DNA from: CAVVNP01 sp963800235
Lineage (GTDB): Bacteria; Actinomycetota; Acidimicrobiia; Acidimicrobiales; Iamiaceae
Length of the DNA: 64,000 bases
Assembly: GCA_963800235.1 (NCBI GenBank)
Contig: CAWDAD010000001.1
Location: 806,001-870,000 of the forward strand
Direction: 5' to 3'
Shown: one piece after another, positions 32,028-41,178 of the stretch
How the letters are laid out: each line of letters begins with the position of its first letter
How positions within the stretch are numbered: the stretch's first letter is position 1
Notes under the pieces: model-generated
Database searches by the model: none
The model's input: only the letters and a program-made list of their open reading frames with translations
Told to the model about the DNA's origin: nothing
Made by a program: the position numbers and the translations under genes

Positions 32028-32846
32028 GTGCCCCACACCGACCACGACGGGCTCCGGATCCACCACCGGGAGGCCGGCGACCCGGACGGGACGCCGCTCG
32101 TGCTCCTGCACGGGCTCACCCTCGACACCCGCATGTTCGACCGGCTGGCCGAGCACCTGCCCGATCTCCGACTGGTGCTGGTCGACCTGCGGGGCCACGG
32201 CGAGAGCGATCGCCCGGCCGAACCCCACCGCTACAGCTGGGACCTCATGGCCGGCGACGCGGTGGCCACCATGGACCACCTCGGCATCGAACGGGCGATC
32301 GTCGGCGGGCTCTCCCTCGGCGCCGACGTGACCCTGGCCTTCGCCCTCGCCCATCCGGAGCGGACAGCCGGGCTGATCATCGAGATGCCGGTGCTCTCCG
32401 AGAGCGAGCGGTGGGCCCGGTTCGTGTTCGGCCTGATGGCGCGGCTGCTCCGGGCCGGGGAGGTCCCGCTCGAGGCGGCGCTGGCGCTGGGTCGACGGGT
32501 GCCGCTCCCCTCGACCCCGCGCGAGGTGCGAGCCGTCCTGGGGGCCGCCCTGTCGATCGACCCGATCGAGATGGCCTCGGTGCTCGAGGGGCTGCTGGCG
32601 GCGCCGGTGCCCGACCACGACCCCGTGGCGGTCGGCGACATCGAGGTGCCCGCACTGGTGATCGGCCACCGCCACGACCCGATCCACGCCCTCGACGACG
32701 CTCGGGACCTGGCCCGCCACCTGCCCAACGCCGAGCTGCTCCAGGTGTCCTCCATCCTCGAGCTGCGGTTCCGGCCCGCCAAGCTGGCGGCGGCCGTGCG
32801 GCGGTTGGTCGAGGCGGTCGAGGGCCGCCGGCCTCTCGCCGGTTGA
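32028..32846 (+). CDS. Alpha/beta hydrolase
   Basis: 272 residues from GTG 32028. Strand-turn elements are canonical: PLVLLHGLTLDTRMFDRLAEHL (oxyanion HG), VLVDLRGHGESDRP, and the nucleophile elbow GGLSLGADV. An acid is available in VIGHRHDPIH. The final catalytic His is not in the usual G-H-x-P context (the end reads VSSILELRFRPAKL), so activity is uncertain. The stop codon TGA lies inside the first repeat of the operator-like region of the toxin-antitoxin genes. Confidence 0.85.
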   Translation: MPHTDHDGLRIHHREAGDPDGTPLVLLHGLTLDTRMFDRLAEHLPDLRLVLVDLRGHGESDRPAEPHRYSWDLMAGDAVATMDHLGIERAIVGGLSLGADVTLAFALAHPERTAGLIIEMPVLSESERWARFVFGLMARLLRAGEVPLEAALALGRRVPLPSTPREVRAVLGAALSIDPIEMASVLEGLLAAPVPDHDPVAVGDIEVPALVIGHRHDPIHALDDARDLARHLPNAELLQVSSILELRFRPAKLAAAVRRLVEAVEGRRPLAG

Positions 32847-32897
32847 CGCGGTTGACCGACGGACGACCGCCGGGTACCGTCGGTTGACCAGGTTGAC
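32841..32897 (+). promoter_or_regulatory. Promoter and paired GGTTGAC repeats of the Xre-RES operon
   Basis: TTGACC (32852-32857), a 17-base spacer and TACCGT (32875-32880) form a near-consensus promoter. It is bracketed by two pairs of GGTTGAC: 32841/32850 and 32882/32891. Each pair is spaced 9 bases start to start, and the pairs lie 41 bases apart, close to four helical turns. That geometry suits cooperative binding by a dimeric antitoxin that autoregulates. Confidence 0.72.
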
Positions 32898-32912
32898 AGG
32901 ACGGAGCGGCCC

Positions 32913-33422
32913 ATGAGCGGCACCAGCGGCGAGGCGGTGGCGGCCTTCGAGGCCGAGCTCCGCCGGCGCGACCCCGACGGCACCCGCCTGGCCGCCGTCG
33001 GCGACCTCGAGGCCCTCGCCCGGGCGGCGGTCGACGTCGTCCTCGACCCGGCCGTCACCTGGCAGGAGCACCTCGGCCCCCTCTACGACACCGCGGGCGT
33101 GCGGCGCCTCCTCGGCCGCGACGGCCGACCCGTCACCAAGCAGGCGGTCTCCAAGCGGCGCGACCTGCTGGCGCTGACGACCAGCTCGGGCCGCAAGGTC
33201 TTCCCGGCGTTCCAGTTCGCCCACCGGACGCCCGTGGACGGACTCGGCGAGGTGCTGGCCGCCCTTCCCGAGGGCCTGGTTTCGCCCTGGACGGTCGCCT
33301 CGTGGCTGGTCTCGCCGGCGGCCGACCTGGCCGGCCGGCGCCCGATCGACGTCCTCGCCGACGGCAACCGGGTGGCGGTCGCCGCCGCCGCCCGGGCCTG
33401 GGCCGCCGACCTCGCCGCCTGA
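32913..33422 (+). CDS. Xre/MbcA/ParS-type antitoxin
   Basis: 169 residues from ATG 32913. The core LYDTAGVRRLLGRDGRPVTKQAVSKRRDLLALTTSSGRKVFPAFQF is a DNA-binding helix-turn-helix joined to the strand seen in MbcA/ParS (DUF2384-type) antitoxins; the end SWLVSPAADLAGRRPIDVLADGNRVAVAAAARAWAADL corresponds to the toxin-binding region (normally W-L-x-x-P-x-x-x-L-x-G-x-x-P-x-x-x-L). It should neutralise the RES protein encoded 19 bases downstream and repress the promoter above. Confidence 0.85.
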   Translation: MSGTSGEAVAAFEAELRRRDPDGTRLAAVGDLEALARAAVDVVLDPAVTWQEHLGPLYDTAGVRRLLGRDGRPVTKQAVSKRRDLLALTTSSGRKVFPAFQFAHRTPVDGLGEVLAALPEGLVSPWTVASWLVSPAADLAGRRPIDVLADGNRVAVAAAARAWAADLAA

Positions 33423-33441
33423 GCCCGGCGGCCGGCGGCAC

Positions 33442-34110
33442 GTGCCCCTCCCCCGGCCCCCTCGGGGCGCGGCAGCCCTCGAGGGGTTCCCCCCGCTGCG
33501 GCCGCCGCCGGGGCGGCTGGCCCGCTTCTGGCGGCTCCACCGCCACTTCGACCCGGACGACGGCGCACCCCGGAGCCCGTTCTGGTTCGCCTCGGCCGGC
33601 CCGGACGACGACGGCGGTGGCCGCTACGACCTGCCCCCGCCGTGGGGCGCCAACTACTGGGCCGGCTCGGCCCCCGGGGCGTGGATCGAGGTCTTCCGGG
33701 GGACCCTCGTCGTCGATGCCCGGGACCTGCGCCGCCGGCGGCTGACCCGCACCAGCGCACCGCACCCGCTCCGCCTCGCCAACCTGCTGGTCAAGGCCGC
33801 CCACCGCTACGGCATCACCGCCGAGATCCACACCACCCTTGACACCGGCACCACCCGCCGGTGGGCGGCGGCGTTCCGCCGGGCGGGGTTCCAGGGCATC
33901 TGGGGCCAGGCCCGCCACGATCCGACGGTCCGGCTCCGCACCCTGACGCTGCTCGACCGGGGCGGTGAGCACCCCCCGTTCGGCTGGGACTGGGCGGTGC
34001 AGTCGACCCGCCCCGACCAGGACCTCGACCTGCTGCGGGAGATGGCCGGGTGGGGCTACCGGGTGGCCGAGGTCCCCCACGACGTGCGCATCACGCCGTT
34101 CGACGGCTGA
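33442..34110 (+). CDS. RES-domain toxin (NAD+-degrading type)
   Basis: 222 residues. The RES domain is recognised by RFWRLHRHFDPDDGAP (Arg near the start), RYDLPPPWGANYWAGSAPGAWIEVFRG (the Y...A...E pattern) and a downstream TSA/NL...AH region. MbcT of Mycobacterium is an NAD+ phosphorylase and ParT modifies Prs; members of the family deplete NAD+ or ADP-ribosylate. The domain is followed by a longer C-terminal part than in MbcT, with a second RES-like half (GFQGIWGQARHDPTVRLRTLTLLDR). Expected partner of the upstream antitoxin. Confidence 0.85.
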   Translation: MPLPRPPRGAAALEGFPPLRPPPGRLARFWRLHRHFDPDDGAPRSPFWFASAGPDDDGGGRYDLPPPWGANYWAGSAPGAWIEVFRGTLVVDARDLRRRRLTRTSAPHPLRLANLLVKAAHRYGITAEIHTTLDTGTTRRWAAAFRRAGFQGIWGQARHDPTVRLRTLTLLDRGGEHPPFGWDWAVQSTRPDQDLDLLREMAGWGYRVAEVPHDVRITPFDG

Positions 34111-34139
34111 GACCGACCGGCGGCGGCTCGGCGGCGAAG

Positions 34140-35123
34140 ATGACGTCCATGGTCCGACCGCCCCTGCCGCTCGCGTCCCTGCCCACGCCGCTCGAGGCGG
34201 GCCCGGACCTGCCGAGCGGCGCCCGGCTCTGGGTGAAGCGCGACGACCTCACCGGGCTCGGGCTCGGCGGGAACAAGGCCCGCAAGCTCGGCCACCTGTG
34301 CGCCCGAGCCGTCGACCACGGCGCCGACGCGCTGGTCACCGTCGGCGGGGGCCAGTCGAACCACTGCCGCATGACCGCCGCCGCCGGGGCCCGGCTGGGG
34401 CTGCCGGTCCACCTGGTGTTCGGCGGCCCGGCCGACGCCGAGCCGGCCGGCAACCAGCTGGTGGCCCGGCTGCTCGGCGCCACCCTCCACCGCCCCGGCA
34501 CCGACGACTGGTCCGAGCTGGAGGCCACCAGACGGGCGGTCACCGACCAGCTCCGGGCCGAGGGCCGCTCGCCGTCGTCCATCCCCATCGGCGGTTCGAC
34601 GCCGACCGGCGCCCTCGGGTTCGTCGACGCCTACGCCGAGCTGGAGCGCCAGGCCGCCGAGGTCGGGCTCACCCGCCCGGTCGTCCTTCACGCGTCGTCG
34701 TCGGGAGGCACCCATGCGGGGCTGGTGGCGGGACAGGCCCGGGCGGTGGCGGCGGGTCGGGCGCCGATCGACGTGGTCGCCGTCGAGGTGGCCAAGAGCG
34801 ACGGCGCCTCGGCCGCCGGCGTCGCCGCCCTGGCCGCCCGCACCTGCGAGCTGCTCGACGTCCCGACCGGCTCGATGCCCGACCCGGTGGTCGACGGGCG
34901 CTGGTGCGGGCCCGACTACGAGGTGCCGACCCCCGAGGCCGACGCCGCCATCGCCTGGCTGGCCCGGCGGTCCGGTGTGCTGCTCGACCGCACCTACACC
35001 GGGAAGGCCTTCGCCGGGCTGCTCGGCCGCGACGAGGAAGGGAGCTTCGCCGGCCGCGACGTCGTCTTCTGGCACACCGGCGGCTGGCCGGCCCTCTTCG
35101 CGCCGGGCGGCGCCCCGATCTGA
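34140..35123 (+). CDS. ACC deaminase / D-cysteine desulfhydrase family PLP enzyme
   Basis: 327 residues from ATG 34140. LWVKRDDLTGLGLGGNKARKLGHL contains the PLP lysine (NKxRKL), followed by VTVGGGQSNHCRMTAAAGARLGLPVHLV, PIGGSTPTGALGFVDAYAELERQ and SSSGGTHAGLVAG. The end LDRTYTGKAFAGLL...VVFWHTGGWPALF (HTGG) is standard for the family. It deaminates a D-amino acid or ACC, or desulfhydrates D-cysteine. The residue pattern does not decide which. An alternative ATG lies at 34149. Confidence 0.92.
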   Translation: MTSMVRPPLPLASLPTPLEAGPDLPSGARLWVKRDDLTGLGLGGNKARKLGHLCARAVDHGADALVTVGGGQSNHCRMTAAAGARLGLPVHLVFGGPADAEPAGNQLVARLLGATLHRPGTDDWSELEATRRAVTDQLRAEGRSPSSIPIGGSTPTGALGFVDAYAELERQAAEVGLTRPVVLHASSSGGTHAGLVAGQARAVAAGRAPIDVVAVEVAKSDGASAAGVAALAARTCELLDVPTGSMPDPVVDGRWCGPDYEVPTPEADAAIAWLARRSGVLLDRTYTGKAFAGLLGRDEEGSFAGRDVVFWHTGGWPALFAPGGAPI

Positions 35124-35156
35124 CCCGGGTCGCGCCCGGCGTGGAGCGCCGGCGGA

Positions 35157-36815
35157 TCAGCCGGCGGGCTGCAGGTCCTGCGTCCCCCAGCGCTGCTTGC
35201 AGAGGGCTCGCTGGAGCTTGCCCGAGCTGGTCTTGGGCAGGCTGCCCGGCGCCACCAGCACCACCTCGCCGGCGGCGATGCCGGCGCTGCCCCGCACCCG
35301 GCTGGCCACCGCCCTGCGCATGCCGTCGTGCTCGTCGGTGGTCGACCTGGTCTCGGCCACGACCACGACCGACTGGACGTCCGCGCGGCGGCTGTCCACG
35401 CCGAAGGCGATGACGTTGCCGGCCCGGATGCCCTCGACCGTGGCGGCGGCCTGCTCGATGTCCTCGGGGAAGACGTTGCGGCCGGCCACGATGATCACGT
35501 CCTTGATCCGGCCGCAGATGACCAGCTCGCCGTCGACCAGGTACGCCAGGTCGCCCGTGCGCAGCCAGCCGTCGTCCGAGCAGGCGGCGGTGACGTCGGG
35601 ACGGCGGTAGTAGCCCGTCATCAGCGAGGTCCCCCGGATCTGCAGCTCGCCCACCTCCCGGTCGACCAACCGGCGTCCGTCGTCGGGATCGACGATCCGC
35701 AGCTCCAGGCCGGGCAGCGCCGTGCCGAGCTTCACCAGCCGACGGGTCCCGTCCGCGGCGGGATCGGCCGGGGCGGCGTAGCGGTCGGTCTCCAGCACCC
35801 GGAGGTCGACGTCGTCGGTGCGCAGCCCGGTCATCGGGTGGGGGAAGGTGCCGCCGATCGACAGCTCGGCCATGCCGAAGGCCGGGAAGATGGCGCCTCG
35901 GCGCAACCCGTGGCGGGCGCCGGCGTCGAGGAAGCGGTCGACGGTGTCGGGGTTCACCGGCTCGGCGCCGTTCAGGGCCAGCCGCAGCGACGAGAGGTCG
36001 AGGCCCTCCAGCCGGTTGAGGGCCCGGGCGGCCAGCACGTAGGCGAAGTTCGGCCCAGCGGTGATGGTGCCGCGGTGCTCGGACATCCAGCGCACCCAGC
36101 GGGCGGGTGAGGCCATGAAGTCCTGGGGCGCCCCGAGCACCAGCTCGCAGCCGGTGGTCATGGCGACCGTGAGGATCCCGACCAGGCCCATGTCGTGGTA
36201 CAGCGGCAGCCACGAGACCATGACGTCGACGTCGGGGTCGAAGCGGGCCCGCTCGATCATGGCGTCGAGGTTCGACGCGACCGACCGGTGGGGCAGCATC
36301 ACGCCCTTGGGGTCGGCGGTCGAACCGCTGGTGAACTGCAGGATCGCCAGGCGCTCGAGGTCCGCCCCGACCGTGCTCGGTCGACGGCCCTCGCCCGCGG
36401 TCCGCAGCTCGGCGTACCCGAGCGCCGGTGGGTCCTCGGGGCGGGCCTCGACGAAGGGCGCGAGGTCGGGGTCCACGACCAGCAGGTCGATGTCGGCGCC
36501 GTAAATCCGCCGCCGGGTCTGCGCCACGAACTCGTCGATCGAGCTCATCCGCATGGGGAGGGGCAGCACCACGACCGTCGCACCGGCGAGCCACGTGGCC
36601 TCGATGGTGGTGACGAGGTCCCGGGTGGTGGGCCCCAGGATGGCGACGTGACCGCCCGGCTCGACGCCCGCAGCCTGCAGGCCGGCGGCCATGACCCGGG
36701 CGTCGGCGTGCAGCGTGGACCACGGCACCCGCTCGCCCTCGTCGCCGCTCATGAAGGTCACCGAGTGGTCGGTGCGGTCGGCGGCTCGGACGATTCGTTG
36801 CTCGATGGTCAGCAT
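35157..36815 (-). CDS. Fatty acyl-AMP/acyl-CoA ligase (FadD-like)
   Basis: 552 residues from ATG 36815. The adenylate-forming motifs are LAILQFTSGSTADPKGVMLPH (A3), a SWLPLYHDMGLVG motif specific to fatty acyl-AMP ligases, NGAEPVNPDT, FGMAELSIGG (A5), GWLRTGDLAYLVDGELVICGRIKDVIIVAGRNVFPEDIE (A7-A8) and LPKTSSGKLQR (A10 lysine). YHDMGLVG and the PEDIE form favour the FAAL group, which activates fatty acids for transfer to carrier proteins. Convergent with the deaminase gene, 33 bases apart; downstream of leuS on the same strand but separated from it by 59 bases. Confidence 0.9.
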   Translation of the reverse strand: MLTIEQRIVRAADRTDHSVTFMSGDEGERVPWSTLHADARVMAAGLQAAGVEPGGHVAILGPTTRDLVTTIEATWLAGATVVVLPLPMRMSSIDEFVAQTRRRIYGADIDLLVVDPDLAPFVEARPEDPPALGYAELRTAGEGRRPSTVGADLERLAILQFTSGSTADPKGVMLPHRSVASNLDAMIERARFDPDVDVMVSWLPLYHDMGLVGILTVAMTTGCELVLGAPQDFMASPARWVRWMSEHRGTITAGPNFAYVLAARALNRLEGLDLSSLRLALNGAEPVNPDTVDRFLDAGARHGLRRGAIFPAFGMAELSIGGTFPHPMTGLRTDDVDLRVLETDRYAAPADPAADGTRRLVKLGTALPGLELRIVDPDDGRRLVDREVGELQIRGTSLMTGYYRRPDVTAACSDDGWLRTGDLAYLVDGELVICGRIKDVIIVAGRNVFPEDIEQAAATVEGIRAGNVIAFGVDSRRADVQSVVVVAETRSTTDEHDGMRRAVASRVRGSAGIAAGEVVLVAPGSLPKTSSGKLQRALCKQRWGTQDLQPAG

Positions 36816-36874
36816 CGGGTGGTACGACCGCACGGCGCGCGCCGTCGTTACCGAGGGCACGCGGGGTTCACACG

Positions 36875-39359
36875 TCAGACGACGACGTTGACCAGCTTCG
36901 GGGGTCGGGCGATGACCTTGCGGGGCTCGCCGCCGTCGAGGAAGCCCTGCACCCGCTCGGACGCCAGCGCCAGCCGCTCGGCCTCGGCGGCGTCGACGTC
37001 GGCCGGCACCTCGATGCGGTCGCGGACCTTGCCGTTCACCTGCACGACCAGGGTCTCGGTGGCGACGGTCAGCAGCCGCTCGTCGGCCTCGGGCCAGGGC
37101 TGGGCGTGGACCAGCCCGCCGGTGCGCCGCTCGTACAGCTCAGCGGTGATGTGCGGGCACATCGGTGCCAGCAGCCGGAGGAGGGTGTCGACGGCGTGGT
37201 CCAGGGTGGCGGCGCGGGCGCCGGCGCCGGACTGGACGTACTTGTAGAGCAGGTTGACCTGAACTCCATGAGCCCGGCCACCGCGGTGTTGTACGACCAG
37301 CGCTCGAACTCGTCGGTGATCCGGGCGATCAGCCGGTGGGTGGCGGCGGTGACGGCCCGGTCGTCGTCGGTCTCGTCCCGCTCGGCGACGGTGCCGACCT
37401 CACCCACCCCGAGCCGCCACACCCGCTGCAGGAACCGGGTGGCCCCCTCGATGCTGACGCCCTCCCAGTCGACGTCGTCCTGGGGCGGGCCGACGAACAG
37501 GTGGGCCAGGCGCAGGGCATCGGCGCCCTCCCGGTCGAGGATGGCCGCCGGCGACACCAGGTTGCCCTTCGACTTCGACATCTTGCTGCCGTCCAGGCGG
37601 ATCATGCCCTGGGTGAACAGGCGGGTGAACGGCTCGCGCAGCCCGGACGGGGCGACGCCCAGGTCGGCCAGGGCCTTGGTGAAGAACCGGGCGTACATCA
37701 GGTGGAGGATGGCGTGCTCGATGCCGCCGATGTACTGGTCGACCGGCATCCACCGCTCGACCGCCGCCTTGGCGAACGGGGCGTCGGTCGTCGCTGCCCG
37801 CCCGGCGGGATCGGTGGCGAAGCGCAGGAAGTACCACGACGAGTCGACGAAGGTGTCCATGGTGTCGGTCTCACGGGTGGCGGGGCCGCCGCAGCGGCGG
37901 GCAGGTGGTGTGCAGGAAGCCCTCGTGGAAGCGCAGCGGCGACTCGCCGGTGGGGCGGAACTCGACGTCGTCGGGCGCCAGCACCGGCAGCTGGTCGTCG
38001 GGCACCGCCACGATGCCGTCGGTCTCGCAGTAGACGACCGGGATCGGACAGCCCCAGAACCGCTGGCGGCTGACGAGCCAGTCGCGCAGGCGGAAGTTGA
38101 CCCTGCCCTCGCCGATGCCCTCGGTCCGCGAGCCAGGTGGTGGCGGCGGCGATGGCCTCGTCCTTGCCCATGCCGTCGAGCCAGTCGCTGTTGATGTGCG
38201 GGCCGTCGCCGGTGTACGCCTCGCCCTCCCAGCCGTCGGGGGGCTGGATGGTGCGCACGATGGGCAGGTCGTAGGCCTGGGCGAAGTCCCAGTCGCGCTG
38301 GTCCTCGGCCGGCACCGCCATGATCGCCCCGGTGCCGTAGCCCATCAGGACGTAGTCGGCCAGGTAGATCGGCACGGGTCGGTTGGTGAACGGGTTCAGG
38401 GCGTAGGAGCCGGTGAAGACGCCGCGCTTGTCGAGCGACCCCTCCCCCGTCATGCGCTCGAGGTCGGAGCGCCCGGCCACGTCGGCGACGAAGGCGTCGA
38501 CCGCGTCGCGCTGGTCGTCGGCGACGATCGAGGCGACCAGCGGGTGCTCGGGCGCCACCACGCAGTAGGTCATGCCGAAGCTGGTGTCGGGCCGGGTGGT
38601 GAAGACTCGCAGGGCCGGTTCACCGGGCAGGGCCGCGCCGGCGCCGTCGACCACGTCCAGGTCGAACTCGGCGCCCTCGGAGCGGCCGATCCAGTTGCGC
38701 TGCATGGTCTTGACCCGCTCGGGCCAGTCGAGGCCGTCGATGTCGTCGAGCAGCTCCTGGGCGTAGTCGGTGATGCGGAAGAACCACTGCTCGAGGTCGC
38801 GGCGCTCGACCACGTCGCCGGAGCGCTCGCAGGTGCCGTCGGCCAGGACCTGCTCGTTGGCCAGCACCGTCTGGCAGCCCGGGCACCAGTTGACCGGGGC
38901 GTTGCGCCGGTAGGCCAGGCCGGCCTCGAGGAACCGCAGGAAGATCCACTGGGTCCAGCGGATGTAGTCGGGGTCGTGGCTGCGCACCTCGCGCCGCCAG
39001 TCGTAGACCGCGCCGATGCGGGCGACGCTGGCCTTCAGCTCGTCGATGCGGGCGTCGGTGAACGGCCGCGGGTGCTCGCCGGTCTTGATGGCGGCGTTCT
39101 CGGCCGGCAGGCCGAAGCTGTCGAAGCCGAAGGGCGACAGCACGCCGTAGCCGCGCATGGTGCGGTAGCGGACGATCAGGTCGCCGAAGGTGTAGTTGCG
39201 CACGTGGCCCATGTGGGCCGACCCCGAGGGGTACGGGTACATGCACAGCACGTAGAACGGCGGGCGGGGGTCGTCGTCGTCGATCTCGTAGGTGCCCTCG
39301 TCGAGCCACCGCTGCTGCCAGCGGGCCTCGATGGACTGCACGTCGTACGAGTCGGCCAT
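36875..39359 (-). pseudogene. leuS: Leucyl-tRNA synthetase, interrupted by three apparent frameshifts
   Basis: Full-length LeuRS is recoverable. From ATG 39359 the first frame carries the HIGH motif (PYPSGSAHMGH), the zinc-ribbon-like WCPGCQTVLANEQV and the editing domain (TTRPDT). A one-base excess near 38127 shifts to NFRLRDWLVSRQRFWGCPIP. Another near 37893 shifts to DTMDTFVDSSWYFLRF, continuing to KMSKSKGN. A third shift near 37260 leads to NLLYKYVQSGAG, then MCPHITAELYE and the C-terminal domain ending RPPKLVNVVV. LeuRS is essential and every domain is conserved, so these are almost certainly sequence errors. A TACGAT hexamer lies 8 bases before the ATG. Confidence 0.93.
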
Positions 39360-39367
39360 GGCAGCGG

Positions 39368-39373
39368 ATCGTA
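39368..39373 (-). promoter_or_regulatory. -10 hexamer (TACGAT) of leuS
   Basis: TANNNT-type hexamer with 8 bases to ATG 39359. No T-box-like leader is possible in such a short 5' region. Confidence 0.4.
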
Positions 39374-39434
39374 CCGACGGGCGGGATGGGCCCCGTAGCC
39401 GGTTGGTCCGACGGCGGCCCTCCGGCCGGGCCGC

Positions 39435-40562
39435 TCAGGCGCTCGTCGACGCCAGGTGGCTGAGCAGCCGCTTGATCGGCACCACCCCGACGTAGTGGCC
39501 GGAGTTGTCCACCACCAGCACCGGGGTGGCCGGATCGTGGTCGGCGGTGGCCAACCGGTGGGCCACCTCGGCCGGCGTGGCGCTGACGTTGGCCACCACG
39601 GTCGGCACCAGCTCGGCGGCCATCGGGCTCTGGGCGTCGAGCAGGCCGAGCGGCCGGCGGTGGGTGTCGAGCACCACCTGCCACCTCCCGGCGTGACCGT
39701 CGCCGGCGAGGTGGTCGTCGACCCACTCCGCCACGTCGATGGCGCCCAGCACGTGCACCAGCTGGTGCAGCGTCGTCGAGGGCCGATCGATCCCGTCGGC
39801 GAGGGCGAGGTGGGCGACGGGGTCGATCGGCGCCCACGGGGCGGCGGGACGCCCGAAGAGGTAGCCCTGCGCGAGGGGCACCCCCATCGCCTGGAGGCGG
39901 AGGGCCTCGGCGACGGTCTCGACGCCCTCGACGAGCAGCCACGCGTCGATGCGGCTGGCGAACACCCCGAGCATCTCGACCAGCGACGCCTTGGCCTCGT
40001 CGACGTCGACCCCGTCGGTGATGGCCCGATCGACCTTCAGCACCGACGGGCGGAGGCGCAGGATCTGCTGGAGGCCGGCGTAGCCCGCCCCCGCGTCGTC
40101 GACCGCCAGCAGCGCACCTTCGCCGCGCAGCGAACGCAGCGCCGGCTCCAGCTCGACCGGGTCCCACCGACGGTGCTCGGTGATCTCGACCACCACGCCG
40201 GCGAGCGGACCACCCGAGCGCAGCGCCCGGCGCACGACCGGTGAGAGGAGGGAGTCCGGCTCGACGTTGACGGCGAGGAAGCAGTTCGGCGGCAGGTCCG
40301 GTCGACGGGCCAGCGCGCTGCTGAGGCTGACCGCGTCGAGCTCGGCCGCGAGCCCTCGTTCGGTCGCCGCCTCGAACCACCGGTCGGGGCCGATGCCGGG
40401 CCGACCGTCGAAGCGGGTCAGGGCCTCGTAGCCGACCACGGTCCGCCGGCGGAGGTCGACGATGGGTTGGTAGACGGTCCGAACCCCGACCGACGCCAAC
40501 GCCTGCTCCAGCAGGGCGTCCCAGTTGGTTCCTTCGAGTTGGTCTGCTGCGCTCCCCGCCAT
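39435..40562 (-). CDS. EAL-domain c-di-GMP phosphodiesterase with C-terminal CBS-like module
   Basis: 375 residues from ATG 40562. The EAL domain (residues ~15-255) keeps the catalytic set: YEALTRF (ExLxR), AVNVEP (Asn), VVEITEHRR (Glu), AVDDAGAGYAGL (DDxGxG), LKVDRAIT (Lys) and LVEGVET. It should hydrolyse c-di-GMP to pGpG. The C-terminal ~110 residues (WQVVLDTHRRPLGLLDAQ and PVLVVDNSGHYVGVVPIKRLLSHL) are two CBS-like halves that may sense a nucleotide. A c-di-GMP enzyme is notable because the window also encodes a BldD-like c-di-GMP effector. The DUF1059 gene lies directly upstream (10 bases). Confidence 0.93.
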   Translation of the reverse strand: MAGSAADQLEGTNWDALLEQALASVGVRTVYQPIVDLRRRTVVGYEALTRFDGRPGIGPDRWFEAATERGLAAELDAVSLSSALARRPDLPPNCFLAVNVEPDSLLSPVVRRALRSGGPLAGVVVEITEHRRWDPVELEPALRSLRGEGALLAVDDAGAGYAGLQQILRLRPSVLKVDRAITDGVDVDEAKASLVEMLGVFASRIDAWLLVEGVETVAEALRLQAMGVPLAQGYLFGRPAAPWAPIDPVAHLALADGIDRPSTTLHQLVHVLGAIDVAEWVDDHLAGDGHAGRWQVVLDTHRRPLGLLDAQSPMAAELVPTVVANVSATPAEVAHRLATADHDPATPVLVVDNSGHYVGVVPIKRLLSHLASTSA

Positions 40563-40572
40563 CGAGTGCCGA

Positions 40573-40749
40573 TCAGGCGTGGGCGACGATCTTGGCGCGG
40601 ACCTGCTCGACGACCTCCGGGGGCACGTCTGCCATGCCGTGGTCGTTCCGGGCATGGACCGCGACTGCGGTCAGGATCTCGTCGTCGGACGAGCGCTCGA
40701 ACGTCGCCGGGCACCCGGGATCGACGCCACCGCACGCGAACTGCACCAC
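40573..40749 (-). CDS. DUF1059 family small protein
   Basis: 58 residues from GTG 40749 (a GTG at 40746 is equally possible; GGGGA just upstream). VVQFACGGVDPGCPATF...ILTAVAVHARNDHGMADVPPEVVEQVRAKI matches the short DUF1059 family, which has a conserved Cys pair (C-x6-C) and the H-A-x-x-x-H-G-M motif. Function unknown; the Cys/His set could bind a metal. Ten bases upstream of the EAL gene and probably co-transcribed with it. Confidence 0.85.
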   Translation of the reverse strand: MVQFACGGVDPGCPATFERSSDDEILTAVAVHARNDHGMADVPPEVVEQVRAKIVAHA

Positions 40750-40930
40750 TTCCCCAACTCCTGTCGGTCGCCACCACGGCGTCCCGCCCGACCTGTCGGC
40801 CCACGTCGGGCAGACATGAGGGCCGTACCGGGTCCTCGCCGGCACGAACGGGACGAACCGGACGAGCCGGGCGGGGCACGAGTCCCACTTCGGCGGCCGG
40901 AGGCGCCGGTGGTAGGTTGGCGGGCCCTTC

Positions 40931-41003
40931 GGGGCTATAGCTCAGTTGGTAGAGCGCTTCCATGGCATGGAAGAGGTCTGGGGTTCGATTCCCCATAGCT
41001 CCA
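40931..41003 (+). tRNA. tRNA-Ala (anticodon GGC)
   Basis: GGGGCTA pairs with TAGCTCC (7 bp acceptor stem including one G-U), the D-arm is AGCTCAGTTGGTAGAGC, the anticodon stem CTTCC/GGAAG encloses a 7-base loop ATGGCAT with GGC at positions 34-36, and the T-arm is GGGGTTCGATTCCCC. The discriminator is A and CCA is not encoded. The identity-determining G3-U70 pair of alanine tRNAs is present. Start of an accessory islet lies immediately downstream. Confidence 0.97.
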
Positions 41004-41010
41004 CTCCTGT

Positions 41011-41026
41011 GATGTCGCGAGACATC
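41011..41026 (+). other. Hairpin just after tRNA-Ala
   Basis: GATGTC-GCGA-GACATC forms a six-base-pair stem with a GNRA tetraloop, 8 bases after the tRNA. It could be the tRNA terminator stem or belong to the end of the IS3-type remnant that follows. No T-run follows. Confidence 0.35.
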
Positions 41027-41073
41027 GGAAACACTTGAACCTGGAACCGCCGCGGGTCTGGTGGAGGCTCGGG

Positions 41074-41178
41074 CTATTGGTTTCCGACCTCGGCGGGCGG
41101 GACGTCGGCGAGGTAGCCGTGGAGGCGGCTGGTGTTGTCCCAGTGGACCCACCTGAGGGTGGCGAGCTCCACGTCCTC
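41074..41178 (-). pseudogene. IS3-type transposase OrfB, C-terminal fragment
   Basis: The minus strand reads VEDVELATLRWVHWDNTSRL then HGYLADVPPAEVGNQ and a TAG stop at 41074. This is the characteristic end of IS3-family OrfB (V-E-x-A-T-L-x-W-V-x-W-x-N...R-L-H-x-x-L-G...P-x-E-x). The upstream part of the same gene lies about 1 kb away at 42168-42290, on the other side of the IS256-type segment. Confidence 0.8.

Noticed and set aside
36875..39359. True inactivation of leuS
   Set aside because: All three segments keep full conservation up to the shift points and the gene is essential; sequence error is simpler.
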